From positions 1-64,000 of the forward strand of contig NZ_JALJRW010000001.1 in NCBI RefSeq assembly GCF_024519465.1: DNA of 64,000 nt, written 5' to 3'. Below, one piece after another: positions 42,955 through 52,987 of the stretch. Made by a program: the position numbers and the translations under genes. Source of the DNA: Stenotrophomonas sp. Ste86 (lineage in GTDB: Bacteria; Pseudomonadota; Gammaproteobacteria; Xanthomonadales; Xanthomonadaceae). The notes beneath the pieces are model-generated. The model saw only the letters and a list, made by a program, of their open reading frames with translations. It was not told where the DNA came from and searched no databases. How positions within the stretch are numbered: the first letter of the stretch is position 1; every line of letters begins with the position of its first letter.

Positions 42955-44645
42955 TGCGTCTGCTGATTGCCACCGTGCTCCTGCTGTTGTCCGCCGCGGT
43001 GCAGCCGCTGGGGGCCGCACCCGCGCCACCGGTCTACTTCGACTGGTTCGACTATGCCGGACGCGATACGGCCTTCGAAGCGCCGCTACCCGCCGGTCAC
43101 TACCGCAACCCGATCCTCGCCGGCTTCCACGCCGACCCAAGCATCGTCCGCGCGAACGGCCGTTTCTACCTGGTCAATTCCAGCTTCACCTACTTCCCGG
43201 GCATCCCGGTGTTCGAGAGCGTGGATCTGGTGCACTGGAAGCAGATCGGCAACGTGATCGACCGTCCATCCCAGCTGGACTTCGATGGCTTGAGCGTGTC
43301 CCGCGGCATCTTCGCACCGGCCATCGCGTACCACGACGGCGTGTTCTATGTGGTGACCACCGCCGTCGACAGCGGCGGCAACTTCATCGCCACCGCGCGG
43401 GATCCTGCGGGCCCGTGGTCCGATCCGCACTGGCTGCCGGGCGTCGACGGCATCGATCCATCGCTGTTCTTTAACGACGACGGCACGGTTTACCTGCTCA
43501 ACAATGATGTGCCGCCCGACCGGCCGCGCTACGAGGGGCATCGCGCGATCTGGATGCAGCAGATCGATCTGGCCGCGTTCAAGCCGGTGGGCCCACGCAA
43601 GGTGCTGATCGACGGCGGCGTGGAGCCGGCGAAGAACCCGATCTGGATCGAGGGGCCGCACCTCTACAAACGCGACGGCTGGTACTACCTGTCCGACGCC
43701 GAAGGCGGCACCGGGCCGCAGCATTCCCAAGTGGTCCTGCGCAGCCGGGACGTGTGGGGACCTTACGCGCCCTATGCCGGCAATCCGATTCTCACCCAGC
43801 GCGACCTGCCCGGCGATCGGCCGCTGCCGATCACCAACGCCGGGCACGCCGATCTGGTGGAAGGTCCGGACGGCTCCTGGTGGGCGGTGTTCCTTGCCAG
43901 CCGCAATTACCAGAAACGCCACTACAACACGGGACGGGAGACGTATCTGCTGCCGGTGCACTGGCGCGATGGATGGCCGGTGATCCTGCCCGCCGACCAG
44001 TCCATCCCGTATGTGGTCAAGGCGCCGTCGTGGATGAAGGGGGATGCAGCGCAGGCACCTTCCACCGGCAACTTCATCGATCGCGACGAGTTCGATGCGC
44101 CGACGCTCGGCAAGGGGTGGCTGCGCGTACGGGTCCCCAGACAGGCGTGGGCAGACCTGAGCCTGCGTCCGGGCACCTTGGCCGTGCACCCGCTGGCGGA
44201 GAATCTGGACACGCTGCGCAACCCGGCATTCCTCGGACGTCGCCAGCAGCATCTGCGCTTCGAGGCCAGCACCCGGATGACGCGGCCGGCGTCGGGCGTG
44301 GCAGCCGGCCTCGCCGCGTTCCAGAGCGAGCACTACTGGTACTTCCTTGGCGTGCGCAGCCTGGGAGGGGATCGCGTGGCAGTCTTCCTGGAAGGACGCG
44401 ATGGCAGCGGTGTGACCCGCACTCTGGCCACGCGCGAGGCGACGGCGTCCACGTCACTGCGCTTGAAGATCGCCGGTGACGAGGGCCGCTACGCCTTCGC
44501 ATTCGACCCGTCCGACGGAGGTGGCTGGCAGACCCTCGCCGATGACGTGGACGGAACGGTATTGAGTACGGATCGCGCAGGCGGCTTCGTCGGCGCGCTG
44601 CTGGGACCATTCGCGCGCGACGAGCGCGCCTTGAGGAGCAAATGA
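42954..44645 (+). CDS. Secreted GH43 beta-xylosidase/alpha-arabinofuranosidase
   Basis: A 563-residue protein with signal peptide (MRLLIATVLLLLSAAVQPLGA). The five-blade propeller residues are visible: general base Asp in NPILAGFHADPSIVR, pKa-modulating Asp in GIDPSLFFNDDG, and catalytic acid Glu in IWIEGPHLYKRDGWYYL. The C-terminal 200 residues (RDEFDAPTLGKGWLRVR, FEASTRMTRPASGVAAGLA) form the beta-sandwich domain common in GH43 xylosidases. It probably removes arabinose or xylose from xylo-oligosaccharides in the periplasm. Start and stop overlap the neighbouring genes. Confidence 0.92.
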   Translation: MRLLIATVLLLLSAAVQPLGAAPAPPVYFDWFDYAGRDTAFEAPLPAGHYRNPILAGFHADPSIVRANGRFYLVNSSFTYFPGIPVFESVDLVHWKQIGNVIDRPSQLDFDGLSVSRGIFAPAIAYHDGVFYVVTTAVDSGGNFIATARDPAGPWSDPHWLPGVDGIDPSLFFNDDGTVYLLNNDVPPDRPRYEGHRAIWMQQIDLAAFKPVGPRKVLIDGGVEPAKNPIWIEGPHLYKRDGWYYLSDAEGGTGPQHSQVVLRSRDVWGPYAPYAGNPILTQRDLPGDRPLPITNAGHADLVEGPDGSWWAVFLASRNYQKRHYNTGRETYLLPVHWRDGWPVILPADQSIPYVVKAPSWMKGDAAQAPSTGNFIDRDEFDAPTLGKGWLRVRVPRQAWADLSLRPGTLAVHPLAENLDTLRNPAFLGRRQQHLRFEASTRMTRPASGVAAGLAAFQSEHYWYFLGVRSLGGDRVAVFLEGRDGSGVTRTLATREATASTSLRLKIAGDEGRYAFAFDPSDGGGWQTLADDVDGTVLSTDRAGGFVGALLGPFARDERALRSK

Positions 44646-47341
44646 TGACGCGTGCGCCTTACCTCTGCAGTGGCCGTCGTGGCCCCATCTTCCGCATCCT
44701 GGCGCTGTGCGCTGCCATGGCAGCGGCGACCGCCGGTCAAGCGGCGGAAACCCAGCCCTGGCTGGACACCTCGGCCAGCTTTGAAACCCGCGCCGCCGCG
44801 CTGGTGGGGCAGATGACCCTGGAGGAAAAGGCCGCCCAGATGCAGAACGCCGCGCCCGCCATCGAGCGTCTGGGCGTGCCGGCCTACGACTGGTGGAACG
44901 AAGGCCTGCACGGTGTGGCGAGGGCAGGGCAGGCCACCGTCTTCCCGCAGGCAATCGGGCTGGCGGCCACCTTCGACGTGCCGTTGATGGCGCAGGTTGC
45001 GACCACCATCAGCGACGAGGCGCGCGCCAAGCATCACCAGTTCATACGCGAGGGGTCGCATGGCCGCTACCAGGGCCTGACCTACTGGTCGCCGAACATC
45101 AACATCTTCCGCGATCCGCGGTGGGGCCGGGGCCAGGAAACCTACGGAGAGGACCCGTACCTGACCGCGCGCATGGGCGTGGCCTTCGTGCACGGCCTGC
45201 AGGGCGATGACCCGGTGTACCGCAAGCTCGACGCCACGGCCAAGCACCTGGCCGTACACAGTGGTCCCGAGGCGGACCGCCACCACTTCGACGCACGGCC
45301 CAGCAAGCGCGACCTGTATGACACCTACCTCCCGGCCTTCGAGGCGCTGGTGAAGGAAGGCCAGGTCGACGCGGTGATGGGCGCCTACAACCGGGTGTAC
45401 GGCGAGTCCGCGAGCGCCAGCACGTTCCTGCTGCGCGACGTGCTGCGGCGGGAGTGGGGCTTCAAAGGCTACGTGGTGTCCGACTGCTGGGCCATCGTCG
45501 ATATCTGGAAGCATCACAAAATCGTGCCCAGCCGCGAGGCCGCCGCAGCGCTGGCGGTCAAGAACGGCACCGAACTGGAGTGCGGCCAGGAATACGCCAC
45601 GCTGCCGGCCGCGGTACGCCAGGGGCTGATCAGCGAAGCGGAGATCGACGATGCGGTGACGCGCCTGTTCACCGCGCGGATGCGGCTGGGCATGTTCGAT
45701 CCGCCCGAGCGCGTGCGCTGGGCGCGGATACCGGCCTCGGTGAACCAGGCGCCGGCGCACGACGCGCTGGCCCTGAAGGCCGCGCAGCACTCCCTGGTGC
45801 TGCTGAAGAACGATGGCGTGCTGCCGCTCTCACGCAACCTCAAGCGCATTGCCGTGGTCGGTCCGACCGCCGATGACACCATGGCCCTGCTTGGCAACTA
45901 CTTCGGCACGCCGGCCGCGCCGGTGCCCATCCTGCAGGGGATCCGCGACGCGGCCAAGGGTGTCGAGGTGCGCTACGCGCGCGGTGTGGACCTGGTCGAA
46001 GGGCGCGACGATCCCGGTGCGACACCGCTGATCGAGGCAGCGTACCTGCGGCCGTCGGCCGATTCCCCGGAACGTGGCCTGCGCGGTGAGTACTTCCGCA
46101 CGCCCGATCTGTCAGGGAAGCCGGCCCTGGTCCGCACCGATGCGCAGATCGGTTTCCGCTGGGACCGGGGTTCACCCACCGACAACCTGCTGGCCCGCGG
46201 TGAAGCGGCGCCGGGGCAGGGCATTCCCAACGATGGCTTCAGCATCCGCTGGCGGGGCCAGCTGCTGCCGCCGGTCTCGGGCCGCTACCGGATCGAGGCG
46301 GCCGCCGACGACGGCTTCCGTCTCTTCGTCGATGGAAAGCGGGTGCTGGACCACTGGGCCAACAGCGATCGCCTGCGCAGCGATGGTGTCGACCTGGACC
46401 TGCAGGCGGGACGCGCCTATGCGCTCACGCTCGAGTACTTCGATAACGAACGCGACGCAGGCGTGCGACTGGGCTGGCGCATGCCCGGCGCGAAGGCGCC
46501 GTTCGAGGAGGCAGTCGATGCCGCCCGCAACGCGGACGTGGTGGTCTTCGTCGGCGGCCTGACCGGCGATGTCGAGGGCGAAGAGATGACGGTGAACTAT
46601 CCCGGCTTCGCGGGCGGCGACCGCACCGACCTGCGCCTGCCCGCCACCCAGCGCGCCCTGCTGGAAGCGCTGCACGCCACGGGCAAGCCGGTGGTAATGG
46701 TGCTGACCGGCGGTTCGGCGCTGGCGGTGGAATGGGCCCAGGCGAACCTGTCCGCGATCCTGATGAGCTGGTATCCGGGGCAGCGCGGTGGCACCGCCGT
46801 GGGCCAAGCGCTGTTCGGCGACACCAATCCCGCGGGCCGGCTGCCGGTGACCTTCTACACCGCGGACCAGGCGATGCCGGCCTTCGATGACTACACGATG
46901 GAGGGCCGCACCTACCGCTACTTCCGCGGCACACCGCTGTATCCGTTCGGCTACGGGCTGTCCTATACCCGGTTCGGCTACGGCAAACTCCGTCTGGATG
47001 CGTCCCGCATCGCCGACAACGGCACGCTCAAGGTGCAGGTGGACGTCTCCAACACGGGCAGGCGCGCGGGCGATGAAGTGGTGCAGGTGTATGTGCGGCG
47101 GCTGGCGGCCGGCGCAGGCGATGCGCGGCAGACCCTGCAGGGCTTCCAGCGTGTCCACCTGGCACCGGGCGAGCGGCGCACCGTTGCATTCGATCTGGAG
47201 GCGCAGCAGGCGCTGCGCCAGTACGACGACGCACGCGGAACGTATGTGGTGCCGCCGGGGGCGTACGAAGTGCGGGTGGGCGGCTCCAGCGCCGATGCCC
47301 GTGTGCACAGCCGCTTCACCGTGGAGGCACGTCGTGACTGA
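44642..47341 (+). CDS. GH3 beta-xylosidase with inserted PA14 domain
   Basis: An 899-residue protein with a signal peptide (about residues 1-34, ending GQAA). GH3 domain one has VPAYDWWNEGLHGVARAG, YWSPNINIFRDPRWGRGQE, ATAKHLAVHSGPE and the nucleophile region YVVSDCWAIVDI. Domain two has LVLLKNDGVLPL and MSWYPGQRGGTAVGQ. A PA14 carbohydrate-binding domain sits at about 478-615 (RGLRGEYF, FRLFVDGKRVLDHW). A fibronectin-III-like domain ends the protein (VQVDVSNTGRRAGDEVVQVYV). EGLHGVA-type GH3 enzymes are usually beta-xylosidases or arabinosidases. Start overlaps the GH43 stop; the end overlaps the fusion gene by eight bases. Confidence 0.92.
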   Translation: MMTRAPYLCSGRRGPIFRILALCAAMAAATAGQAAETQPWLDTSASFETRAAALVGQMTLEEKAAQMQNAAPAIERLGVPAYDWWNEGLHGVARAGQATVFPQAIGLAATFDVPLMAQVATTISDEARAKHHQFIREGSHGRYQGLTYWSPNINIFRDPRWGRGQETYGEDPYLTARMGVAFVHGLQGDDPVYRKLDATAKHLAVHSGPEADRHHFDARPSKRDLYDTYLPAFEALVKEGQVDAVMGAYNRVYGESASASTFLLRDVLRREWGFKGYVVSDCWAIVDIWKHHKIVPSREAAAALAVKNGTELECGQEYATLPAAVRQGLISEAEIDDAVTRLFTARMRLGMFDPPERVRWARIPASVNQAPAHDALALKAAQHSLVLLKNDGVLPLSRNLKRIAVVGPTADDTMALLGNYFGTPAAPVPILQGIRDAAKGVEVRYARGVDLVEGRDDPGATPLIEAAYLRPSADSPERGLRGEYFRTPDLSGKPALVRTDAQIGFRWDRGSPTDNLLARGEAAPGQGIPNDGFSIRWRGQLLPPVSGRYRIEAAADDGFRLFVDGKRVLDHWANSDRLRSDGVDLDLQAGRAYALTLEYFDNERDAGVRLGWRMPGAKAPFEEAVDAARNADVVVFVGGLTGDVEGEEMTVNYPGFAGGDRTDLRLPATQRALLEALHATGKPVVMVLTGGSALAVEWAQANLSAILMSWYPGQRGGTAVGQALFGDTNPAGRLPVTFYTADQAMPAFDDYTMEGRTYRYFRGTPLYPFGYGLSYTRFGYGKLRLDASRIADNGTLKVQVDVSNTGRRAGDEVVQVYVRRLAAGAGDARQTLQGFQRVHLAPGERRTVAFDLEAQQALRQYDDARGTYVVPPGAYEVRVGGSSADARVHSRFTVEARRD

Positions 47342-49814
47342 TGCCCGCCCCATGGATATTCCCGAGCACACGCTGTCCATCCGGGAGAAACTGGGCTACA
47401 GCCTGGGTGACCTCGCGGCCAACCTGATCTTCCAGACGCTGATCACCTACCTGGCGTTTTTCTACACCGATGTGTACCGGTTGCCGCCCGCCACGGCGGC
47501 GACGATCATCCTTGCGATCGGCCTGCTGGGCGCCTTCGTGTTCACTCCGCTGATCGGCATTGCCGCTGACCGCACGGTCAGCCGCTGGGGAAAGTTCCGG
47601 CCCTGGATCCTGTGGACGGCGATTCCCTTCGGCGCGCTGTCGCTGCTTGCGTTCAGTACGCCGGACCTCGGCGGTCGCGGCAAGGTCCTCTATGCCCTGG
47701 TGACCTACGGCCTGCTGATGTTCGTGTACGCGGCCAACAACCTGCCGTACTCCGCGCTCAGCGGCGTGCTGACCGGCAGCATGGCCCAGCGCAACAGCCT
47801 GTCGGCCTACCGCTTCGTGGCGGTGATGATCGCGCAGTTCATCATCCAGGTGCTGTTGCTGCCGCTGGTGCTGATCCTAGGCGATGGGGATCGCGTGCAG
47901 GGCTTCGAGCGGGTGATGACCGTGTTCGCGGTCGTGGGCACGCTGTTCTTCCTGATCACCTTCGCCACCACGCGCGAGCGCATCGTGCCGGCCAAGGAAC
48001 AGACGGGCGGGGTGATGCAGGACCTGTCCGACCTGCTGCACAACCGGCCGTGGAAGGTGATGCTGGCCCTCACGGTGCTGGTCTTCATCAACCTGGCCCT
48101 GAAGGGCGGCACCTACATCTACTACTTCCAGTACTACATGAGCGAGGTCGCCTTGGCGGGCTTTCTCGACAGCTCCGGCTTCAATGCGTTCATCGGTGGA
48201 TTGAACGCGACGCTCAACGGAAGGGGTCTGTCCGGGTTCACTTGGCCAAAGGATCCGGCGACCTCGGCGTTCAGTCTGTTCAACGCCTGCGGCATCCTCT
48301 GCATGATCCTGGGTATCGGCGTCTCCCGCCGCCTGGCCGACCGCTTCGGCAAGCGAGATGTCTTCGGCGGCGCGCTGCTGGTGTCCACCCTGTTCCTGCT
48401 GGTGTTCTACCTCTTCCCGCCCACGGCGGTCGGCGTGGCCTTTGGCGCCTTCATGCTGCACGGCTTCTGCTACGGCATCACCATCCCGCTGCTGTGGGCG
48501 ATGATCGCCGACGTTGCCGACTATTCGGAATGGAAGAACCACCGCCGCGCCACTGCGATCATCTTCTCCGCGATGCTGTGCGGGCTGAAGATCGGGCTCA
48601 GCATCGGCGGTGCGCTGGTCGCCGGCATTCTCGCGCACCACGGCTATCAGGCCGGCGCGGAGCAGCAACCCCAGGCCGTGGTGGACGGTATCCGCCTGAC
48701 GGTGAGCCTCTACTGCTCCATTCCCTTCCTGATAGCTGTTGCGCTGCTCTTCCTCTACAAGATCGACAAGGACATGGAAACGCGCATCGAGCATGACCTG
48801 CATCTGCGCCGGCAGGGAGGCACCCTTGATCGGCTCGCGGCGCAGGCCATTTCCCAGCCGCTGGTGACCCACATCTATACGGCCGATCCCTCCGCCCACG
48901 TGTTCGAGGGGCGCCTGTACATCTATCCTTCGCACGATATCGACGGCGGCGCGCCCTTCGACGACGAGGGCGGGCACTTCGGCATGGAGGACTATCACGT
49001 GCTGCGCATGGAATCGCCCGAGGGCGAGGCCACCGATTGCGGCATGGCGCTGCATGTGCGCGACGTGCCCTGGGCCGCGCAGCAGATGTGGGCGCCGGAT
49101 GCGGCCCACCGCGACGGCCGCTACTACCTCTATTTCCCGGCCAAGGACGGGCAGGGCAGGTTCCGCATCGGTGTAGCGGTGGCGGATCGCCCCGAGGGGC
49201 CGTTCACTGCCGCGCCGGAACCGATGGAGGGCACATACTCGATCGACCCGGCCGTGTACGAAGACGACGACGGCACGCATTACCTCTACTTCGGCGGCAT
49301 CTGGGGTGGCCAGCTCCAGAAGTACCGTGACAACCGCTTTGATGCGACGCACGCAGAGCCTTCCGGGGAGGCGCCCGCACTGGGACCGCGTGTCGGCCGA
49401 CTGGACGCGGGGATGACGCGGCTGGCGGAGCCCACGCGCGAGGTCGTCATCCTGGATGAGCACGGAAAGCCGCTGCGTGCCGATGACCATGCGCGCCGGT
49501 TCTTCGAGGGGCCGTGGCTGCACAAGTATCAGGGCCGCTATTACCTGTCGTATTCCACGGGCAATACGCACCTGCTTTGCTACGCCGTCAGCGACAGCCC
49601 GTACGGACCGTTCACCTATGCCGGCGTGATCCTGAAGCCCGTTGTGGGCTGGACCACGCACCACTCCATCTGCGCGTTCGAGGGGAAGTGGTATCTCTTC
49701 TACCATGACGCCTTGTTGTCGCGCGGCGTGACCCATCTGCGCTCGGTCAAGTGCACGCCGCTGCAGATGGACGCGGACGGCAGCATCCGGACGATTGATC
49801 CCTATGGCAATTGA
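47334..49814 (+). CDS. Fusion of a GPH-family sugar symporter and a GH43 glycosidase
   Basis: One uninterrupted frame of 826 residues from GTG 47334 (GGAGG six bases upstream). Residues 1-485 are a glycoside-pentoside-hexuronide:cation symporter: REKLGYSLGDLAANLIFQ, TYLAFFYTDVYRL, IGIAADRTVSRWGKFRPWIL, NNLPYSALSGVLT, ADVADYSEWKNHRRATAIIFSA and KIDKDMETRIEHDL at its usual C-terminus. After a linker (RRQGGTLDRLAAQA) residues about 503-826 are a GH43 propeller with base Asp in TADPSAHVF, Asp in YSIDPAVYEDDDG and acid Glu in FFEGPWLHKYQGRYYLS. No start codon with a ribosome-binding site appears before the GH43 part. The hydrolase would lie in the cytoplasm, able to act on imported xylobiose or arabino-xylo-oligosaccharides. 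Confidence 0.88.
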   Translation: MTDARPMDIPEHTLSIREKLGYSLGDLAANLIFQTLITYLAFFYTDVYRLPPATAATIILAIGLLGAFVFTPLIGIAADRTVSRWGKFRPWILWTAIPFGALSLLAFSTPDLGGRGKVLYALVTYGLLMFVYAANNLPYSALSGVLTGSMAQRNSLSAYRFVAVMIAQFIIQVLLLPLVLILGDGDRVQGFERVMTVFAVVGTLFFLITFATTRERIVPAKEQTGGVMQDLSDLLHNRPWKVMLALTVLVFINLALKGGTYIYYFQYYMSEVALAGFLDSSGFNAFIGGLNATLNGRGLSGFTWPKDPATSAFSLFNACGILCMILGIGVSRRLADRFGKRDVFGGALLVSTLFLLVFYLFPPTAVGVAFGAFMLHGFCYGITIPLLWAMIADVADYSEWKNHRRATAIIFSAMLCGLKIGLSIGGALVAGILAHHGYQAGAEQQPQAVVDGIRLTVSLYCSIPFLIAVALLFLYKIDKDMETRIEHDLHLRRQGGTLDRLAAQAISQPLVTHIYTADPSAHVFEGRLYIYPSHDIDGGAPFDDEGGHFGMEDYHVLRMESPEGEATDCGMALHVRDVPWAAQQMWAPDAAHRDGRYYLYFPAKDGQGRFRIGVAVADRPEGPFTAAPEPMEGTYSIDPAVYEDDDGTHYLYFGGIWGGQLQKYRDNRFDATHAEPSGEAPALGPRVGRLDAGMTRLAEPTREVVILDEHGKPLRADDHARRFFEGPWLHKYQGRYYLSYSTGNTHLLCYAVSDSPYGPFTYAGVILKPVVGWTTHHSICAFEGKWYLFYHDALLSRGVTHLRSVKCTPLQMDADGSIRTIDPYGN

Positions 49815-50658
49815 AACGGCCTCACCCAGGGACGATGCGCAGGCGCCGTTGCCTGCCGGCCACCTTTACTGGTTGCGGGCAGGCAAGCTGGAGGTCGCGC
49901 TTGCACCGGAAGCCGGTGGTCGCATTGCCCATCTGCGCTACGACGGCGTGGAGTGGCTGGTTGGCGAACACGACGGTAGCGCGGCCGCCATCGGTTGGGG
50001 GTGCTATCCGATGGTGCCGTGGGCGGGACGCATTCGGCAGGGACGCTTTGTCTCTGATGGCAGGGCAATTGAGCTGCCTGCGAACTTTGGAGCGCACGCG
50101 ATCCACGGGGTAGGTTTTACACGGCCCTGGAACATCCAGAGCATCGGCGCGGATGCGGCGACGCTGTCGCTGTCGCTGCCCGAGGATGCGTACTGGCCCT
50201 TCGGCGGCAGTGCGACGCAGAGCATCCACGTACGTCCAGATCGCCTGGACCTCCACCTCGCCGTTGAGGCCGGCGACCAGGCAATGCCCGTCATGCTCGG
50301 CTGGCATCCCTGGTTCCGGAAGCCGGATCAATTGCTGTTCTCGCCGAGTGCGATGTATCCACGGGACGGGGAGGGCATTGCCATGTTGCCTTGCGTCAGC
50401 CCCGCGCCTGGACCTTGGGATGACTGTTTCATCAATCAAGCCGAGGTGACGCTGGTGTCTGGCAACCAGCGCCTGCGGCTGTGGGCCGATACGGATCACT
50501 GGGTGGTGTATGACGGTGCTGGGCACGCGACGTGCGCGGAGCCTCAGACGGGTCCGCCGGATGGGTTTACCTTGGCACCGCAGCGGCTGGTGCCGGGCCA
50601 GAAGATGGAGTTGACGTTCACGCTGATATGGGAGGGCGAGGGGATTACGCAGGGCTAG
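49804..50658 (+). CDS. Aldose 1-epimerase (mutarotase) family protein
   Basis: A 284-residue galactose-mutarotase-fold protein. Markers: VALAPEAGGRIAHLRYDGVEWL, GCYPMVPWAGRIRQGRF, HAIHGVGFTRPW (catalytic His), MLGWHPWFRK (second His) and WVVYDGAGHATCAEPQTGPPDGF, with the catalytic Glu in the CAEPQT block. It speeds interconversion of alpha and beta sugar anomers, useful between GH43/GH3 products and xylose isomerase. It overlaps the symporter-GH43 gene by 11 bases and is the last gene of the xylan operon. Confidence 0.9.
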   Translation: MAIETASPRDDAQAPLPAGHLYWLRAGKLEVALAPEAGGRIAHLRYDGVEWLVGEHDGSAAAIGWGCYPMVPWAGRIRQGRFVSDGRAIELPANFGAHAIHGVGFTRPWNIQSIGADAATLSLSLPEDAYWPFGGSATQSIHVRPDRLDLHLAVEAGDQAMPVMLGWHPWFRKPDQLLFSPSAMYPRDGEGIAMLPCVSPAPGPWDDCFINQAEVTLVSGNQRLRLWADTDHWVVYDGAGHATCAEPQTGPPDGFTLAPQRLVPGQKMELTFTLIWEGEGITQG

Positions 50659-50858
50659 CGTCCCGTCCACCCTATCGGTGAGCGCATATGCACCGCTGGA
50701 CCCGGCGGTAAGCTCGATGCGTATTACGTCGGAATCAAGCGGCAGGAATGAGAGCCAGTGAACTCACAGTGATGCACGTCGCTCAGGAATTCACGGCTTG
50801 AAAACTGCGCGACGGCGACTCTTTACCGACCTCGTTTTGAAGTGAAGAGCCTCTTTCC

Positions 50859-52250
50859 ATGCCCAACAGCCATCTCACCACGGTAAATCCGCTGACCGAA
50901 GAAGTGGTCGCCACCTATTCCTACATGTCTGACGCTGAAGCCGCGGCGGTCGTGAAGACCAGTCACGATGCCTTTACTCAATGGCGTCTCCGCAGTCTGG
51001 ATGAGCGAGCAAAGGTGATTGCCGGCATTGCCAAGGCACTTCGCGAGCGGAAGGAAGAGTTCGCACAGCTGATGACCGACGAGGTCGGCAAGCTCATTGA
51101 AGACAGCCGTACTGAAGTCGAGCTGTGTGCCAGCATCTGTGACTACACCGCCAAGCAGGGGCCTGTTGTTCTGGCCGATGAGGAGCGCGATGTAGAGGGC
51201 GCCACAGGCATCGTCACCCACGCGCCGATCGGCGTGATTTACGGCATCCAGCCGTGGAACTTCCCGGCCTACCAGGCGATCCGCTATTCCATCGCCAGCC
51301 TGATGGCCGGCAATGGCGTCCTGCTCAAGCATGCCGAGAGCTGCACCGGCAGTGGGTTGCTGCTGCGTGAGATCTACGAAAGTGCCGGGCTGCCCAAAGG
51401 GCTGTTCGGCGTACTGTTGATCAGCCACGACCAATCCAATGACATCGTGGAAAACGATCTGGTGCGCGCGGTGACACTGACCGGGAGCGAGGCGGCAGGG
51501 CGCACGGTGGCCGCCAAGGCCGGCGCGGCGCTCAAGAAGACGGTGCTTGAACTGGGTTCCAACGATGCTTATCTGGTACTGGACGACGCCGACCTGGAAC
51601 TGGCGGTGGCGACCTGCGTCAAAGGACGCCTGTTCAACAATGGGCAGACCTGCGTCAACGCCAAGCGCTTTATCGTGACGAAGAAGAACTACGAGGCCTT
51701 CGTCAGCGCCTATGCAAAGGCGTTCGAGGCGATCCGGATGGGCGACCCGAACGCCGACGACACCCAGCTCGGCCCGATGGTCTCCAAGGCGCAGCGCGAC
51801 AAGCTGCACGAACAAGTGACCAAGAGCGTCGCGCAGGGCGCACGTCTGGTGGTCGGCGGTGAGGTGCCAGAGCGAACCGGCTGGTTCTACCCGGCCACGG
51901 TGCTGGCGGATGTGGCGCCGGGGCAGGTGGCCTACGAGGATGAGCTGTTCGGTCCTGCGGCGGCCATCATCCGCGCCGAGGACGACGAGGATGCGCTGCG
52001 CATCGCCAACGACAGCCGCTACGGCCTGGGTGGGGGCATCTTCAGCCGGGACGTGCAGCGCGCCCGGGAACTGGCGAGCAAGTACTTCGACACCGGCATG
52101 GTCTTCATCAACACCTTCGACGTCGCATCTCCGGCGCTGCCGTTCGGTGGTGTGAAGGCGTCCGGCTATGGTCGTGAGCACGGTCCTGAGGGTCTGAAGG
52201 AGTTTGTCAACGTCAAGTCCATCAAGATTGCGGCTGCCGCGTCGGGTTGA
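50859..52250 (+). CDS. NAD(P)-dependent aldehyde dehydrogenase (succinate-semialdehyde type)
   Basis: A 463-residue aldehyde dehydrogenase. Evidence: IYGIQPWNFPAYQAIRY (cofactor region), AVTLTGSEAAGRTVA, LELGSNDAYLVLDDADLE (general-base Glu), GQTCVNAKRFIV with the catalytic Cys, YEDELFGPAAAIIRAE and LPFGGVKASGYGREHG. The variant GSNDAY instead of GGKNP is typical of the NAD-dependent succinate-semialdehyde/methylglyoxal group (YneI/Sad-like). A 200-base gap separates it from the xylan operon, so a role in that pathway is uncertain. Confidence 0.9.
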   Translation: MPNSHLTTVNPLTEEVVATYSYMSDAEAAAVVKTSHDAFTQWRLRSLDERAKVIAGIAKALRERKEEFAQLMTDEVGKLIEDSRTEVELCASICDYTAKQGPVVLADEERDVEGATGIVTHAPIGVIYGIQPWNFPAYQAIRYSIASLMAGNGVLLKHAESCTGSGLLLREIYESAGLPKGLFGVLLISHDQSNDIVENDLVRAVTLTGSEAAGRTVAAKAGAALKKTVLELGSNDAYLVLDDADLELAVATCVKGRLFNNGQTCVNAKRFIVTKKNYEAFVSAYAKAFEAIRMGDPNADDTQLGPMVSKAQRDKLHEQVTKSVAQGARLVVGGEVPERTGWFYPATVLADVAPGQVAYEDELFGPAAAIIRAEDDEDALRIANDSRYGLGGGIFSRDVQRARELASKYFDTGMVFINTFDVASPALPFGGVKASGYGREHGPEGLKEFVNVKSIKIAAAASG

Positions 52251-52708
52251 TCCGGCCTCGGCGCCGGGCGACTCCAGATTGCGTACGCGGCTGGCCACGG
52301 ATGGCCGTCGCCCACCGCCAACCCCGCACGCTGCTGGCCGGGACGATCCCGATGCGACGCGGAATACGTGGCGGTTACTGAAGGACCCACCGCGCCGAGT
52401 AAACAGAATCCCCGGCCCGCCCAAGGCCCATGGACACCGTAGAGCGGACCGTTGGTCCGCTGCCTCCCAGGTTGCCCGCCCATCGCCTATCTGACGCTAC
52501 GCGGCCTGCGGCTCCATCCCTTGAAGACTCAGCCGGCACGCAGCTTTATGTAGCGACGAAACCGGTACGTGACCACCAAGCAGAGCGGCAACGAGATACG
52601 GCGCGCGCCACGAAGGCGGCGCTCGATAGGTTGGTGGAAAGAATCGCCGCGTGAGAAAGCCGCCGGCCAGGCCTGAAGCATCCGCTCGGCCTTGGCCGGG
52701 TGTCCTCA
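52251..52708. other. Intergenic region, no convincing gene
   Basis: About 460 bases. A 74-residue plus-strand frame (52430-52654) ends in a charged helical stretch (AERQRDTARATKAALDRLVE) but has no ribosome-binding site and no family match I can name. The right end is the 3' side of the small secreted-protein gene. Confidence 0.35.
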
Positions 52709-52987
52709 TCAGCCAGGCAGCTCACATTTCATTTTGCCGTCCACATAATAAGGCTTGGGCACATTCGGGTTGTCGCTGGTCTTCTCGAAGACCACCTCGA
52801 ACGAATCACTGTCGGGTGAGCCCTTGCGGTCGGTACAGGCGTCCTGCAGTTTCTTCTTTACCGCCGAGATGCCGGCATCTCGGTTGGCGCCATCTGCACT
52901 GTTGGTCAGGTTGACCGTTTCAGCGGAGGCAACGGCACTGAATCCCAACAGGCAGCCGGCAATCATCAGCGTGTGCAGTTTGATCAT
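52709..52987 (-). CDS. Small secreted protein, function unknown
   Basis: A 92-residue product with a signal peptide (MIKLHTLMIAGCLLGFSAVASA). The mature part has about 70 residues with two cysteines (QDACTDRK and MKCELPG) that could form a disulfide, and the patterns NLTNSADGANRDAGISAVKKKLQ and FEVVFEKTSDNPNVPKPYYVDGKM. I know no family. AGGGAAAACACC precedes the ATG. It is isolated between two intergenic stretches. Confidence 0.75.
   Translation of the reverse strand: MIKLHTLMIAGCLLGFSAVASAETVNLTNSADGANRDAGISAVKKKLQDACTDRKGSPDSDSFEVVFEKTSDNPNVPKPYYVDGKMKCELPG

Noticed and set aside
46887..47333. Upstream extension of the symporter-GH43 frame
   Set aside because: It overlaps the end of the GH3 gene with nonsense sequence; a GTG with a strong GGAGG at 47334 is the better start.
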